Assembly (NCBI GenBank): GCA_937899645.1
Contig: CALCCD010000025.1
Location: 1 to 60,145, forward strand
Length of the DNA: 60,145 nucleotides
Reading direction: 5' to 3'
DNA from: an uncultured cyanobacterium
GTDB lineage: Bacteria; Cyanobacteriota; Cyanobacteriia; Cyanobacteriales; Geitlerinemataceae
Below are positions 58,578 through 60,145 of the stretch, one piece after another. Below the pieces are notes generated by a model. The model had not been told where the DNA came from. It searched no databases and was given only the letters and a program-made list of their open reading frames with translations. Within the stretch, counting starts at the first letter, position 1. Each line of letters begins with the position of its first letter. The position numbers were made by a program, and so were the translations under genes.

Positions 58578-60128
58578 ATGCCACGCCCTACGAAAGTTTC
58601 CTCTTGGTCGCTTGCCAACTTGTTTCGCTACGGTTTGGTGCTCTGGGTTTTAGCAAATGCGATCGTCATCGGTACGGTCTTTATTCACCTCACGGCCGGG
58701 GCAGAGTTGCAAACTGCTTGGCAGCGTCAGGAGGAAAGAGCCGAAGCATTGGCGAACCAAACGGCGAGTTATCTCAACGAATTACAGCTAAAAATGTCGT
58801 ACCTATCGCGTGTGCGCGGTTTGGTTGGGCTCGATCCGCAAACCCAACGGAACTTGCTCGAGGGTCTGGCACGATCGAACGACGCCTACGACATGGTGGG
58901 AATTGTTGACGATCGCGGCAAGGTTCTCGTCGAGGTCTCGCCATACCACCAAGACGAAGCGGCGGCACTCAAAGCCCGAGAGTTTCAGCAACTGCCGATC
59001 GCCGAGATTCTCGAACGCCAGGAGCGTTACGTCAGTCCCGTCCAGCGGGACGAGCAGCAAGATTTGCAGGTTATTAACTTGGCTATGCCGATCGTCGATG
59101 ACGACAGCCAAAGCTCAGCGGTGCTGGTCGCACGGATCGACCTCAAGTTTTTACCGTTCCTGGTGTCGCAGGTTCCGGCTAACGAGCGGGGCTATATCTA
59201 CATCGTCGATCGCGATCGGCGTATCCTTGCCGAGACTTATGTTGAGTCGGCGCTTGAAACCGATCCGCAAGACGAGCTTTCCGCTCGTGGGGTAGAGGTC
59301 TCTAACGCCGCCAATCTGCCGCAGATGACGCCGAAAGCTTTTAGCCAACTGGAGGCGCGGATGGGAAATCTCAAGCGCTACACCGGCCGACGCGGCGAAG
59401 AGGTGCTCGGTGCAAGCTCGCTCGTGTATAGCGTCAACTGGTACGTCGTCATCGAGCGGCCGACCGATGACGTGTATGCCGGGATTCGCGAGCTGACCCG
59501 CAAGATGTTTGGCGTGCTGGCACTCGTCGCGATCGTCTCGGTCGCTTGTGGCCTCGCCTTAGCTCACTATATCGTCCCGCAGCTGCAGCTTTTGACCCAT
59601 GCTGCTAAAGCCATCAGCCGAGGGCAGTTTGAAACTGTTCCGTTTACCAGTCGCCATTCTCGCAACAACGAACTGGGCGTCTTGGCGGGTGCTTTTAACT
59701 ACATGAGCGCGAGTCTGCAGTCGGCATTCCAACGCCTTGAAGACCGCAATGCGGAACTCAAAAAAACTCTCGCCGAGCTGAAAACCACACAACTTCAGCT
59801 CGTCCAAACGGAGAAAATGTCGAGTCTGGGGCAACTCGTCGCAGGGGTCGCCCACGAAATCAATAACCCCATCAACTTTATCTACGGCAACTTGGTGCAC
59901 GCGCAGGAATACTCCACCGATCTCCTGACGCTAAACGCTATGTACCATCAGGCGTATCCTAATCCGACGCCGGAGATTCAAGACTTTGCGGAGGAGAAAG
60001 ATATCGAATACCTCGTTCGGGATTTCCCGTCGCTCTTGCGATCGATGCTCGATGGAGCCAAGCGCGTCCGTAATATCGTCGGGTCGCTGCCAGCAATTCT
60101 CAATTTGGCGCGGAGTGGGAGAGAGTAG
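58578..60128 (+). CDS. Membrane sensor histidine kinase, truncated in the kinase domain
   Basis: The 516-codon frame encodes a membrane helix (about 15-38), a periplasmic Cache-type sensor (about 45-310: DDRGKVLVEVSPYHQDEA, GYIYIVDRDRRILAET), a second helix (about 312-333), HAMP (about 335-390), a coiled coil, and HisKA of the HEINNP type (H in VAGVAHEINNPINF). The frame then reads AKRVRNIVGSL and diverges into PAILNLARSGRE and a stop, where relatives, including the kinase at 30819, continue with RNFSRLDE and the ATPase domain. No ATPase is encoded in the remaining 17 bases. It is a truncated gene, a frameshift, or an artefact of the sequence end. Upstream domains are intact. Confidence 0.8.
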   Translation: MPRPTKVSSWSLANLFRYGLVLWVLANAIVIGTVFIHLTAGAELQTAWQRQEERAEALANQTASYLNELQLKMSYLSRVRGLVGLDPQTQRNLLEGLARSNDAYDMVGIVDDRGKVLVEVSPYHQDEAAALKAREFQQLPIAEILERQERYVSPVQRDEQQDLQVINLAMPIVDDDSQSSAVLVARIDLKFLPFLVSQVPANERGYIYIVDRDRRILAETYVESALETDPQDELSARGVEVSNAANLPQMTPKAFSQLEARMGNLKRYTGRRGEEVLGASSLVYSVNWYVVIERPTDDVYAGIRELTRKMFGVLALVAIVSVACGLALAHYIVPQLQLLTHAAKAISRGQFETVPFTSRHSRNNELGVLAGAFNYMSASLQSAFQRLEDRNAELKKTLAELKTTQLQLVQTEKMSSLGQLVAGVAHEINNPINFIYGNLVHAQEYSTDLLTLNAMYHQAYPNPTPEIQDFAEEKDIEYLVRDFPSLLRSMLDGAKRVRNIVGSLPAILNLARSGRE

Positions 60129-60145
60129 GAAAGGTAGAGAAGGAG

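Overview
The window is cyanobacterial chromosome, GC-rich (roughly 58-60% by eye) and densely sprinkled with the HIP1 octamer GCGATCGC and its GATCG core. Cytochrome c6 (petJ), chlorophyll synthase (chlG), a possible Psb35-type photosystem II protein, a XisH/XisI pair and a FutB-type iron permease all fit an oxygenic phototroph. I do not assign a species. I saw no rRNA, tRNA, CRISPR array or transposase gene.

Layout. 1-4 kb is an accessory patch: a protein with a Coq4-type metal motif, a STAND NTPase with TPRs, xisH-xisI and a small secreted protein. 4-9.3 kb holds a methyltransferase, a cysteine desulfurase, petJ with the divergent petR-petP copper-switch pair, and two membrane proteins. 9.5-16 kb is one 2146-residue two-partner-secretion-type adhesin ending in a CHAT protease, with an AT-rich core. 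16.2-22.1 kb is TamB. 22.5-32.6 kb is a signalling block of four histidine kinases: a large hybrid, a PAS kinase overlapping a receiver-kinase, and a kinase split by a frameshift.

32.7-35.3 kb is the most unusual segment. A remnant of the cofH 3' end, a fragment of an RTX gene, a retron-like reverse transcriptase, a 70-codon ORF with a strong ribosome-binding site, a nested hairpin and about 550 bases of AT-richer non-coding DNA abut the intact cofH. 35.3-48.8 kb is housekeeping: cofH-hisF, yebC, bioY, a small photosynthesis-type membrane protein, a class A PBP, chlG, an LCP ligase, an iron permease and lepA. 49-50.5 kb has two tandem PsiE-like genes and a small Cys-rich membrane protein.

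51.2-56.9 kb repeats the cofH pattern. Intact thrS is followed by an RTX/beta-helix adhesin and a Uma2 gene, then by a diverged remnant of the thrS 3' end in the same orientation, and then a 134-base MITE-like inverted-repeat element. 57.2-60.1 kb has a lipoprotein substrate-binding protein and a sensor kinase that loses its ATPase domain near the window edge.

The two cases of intact gene, cargo, and 3' remnant of the same gene suggest a shared mode of integration, for example single crossover of a circular molecule carrying a homologous gene end. The retron-like locus is the best candidate for an undescribed system.
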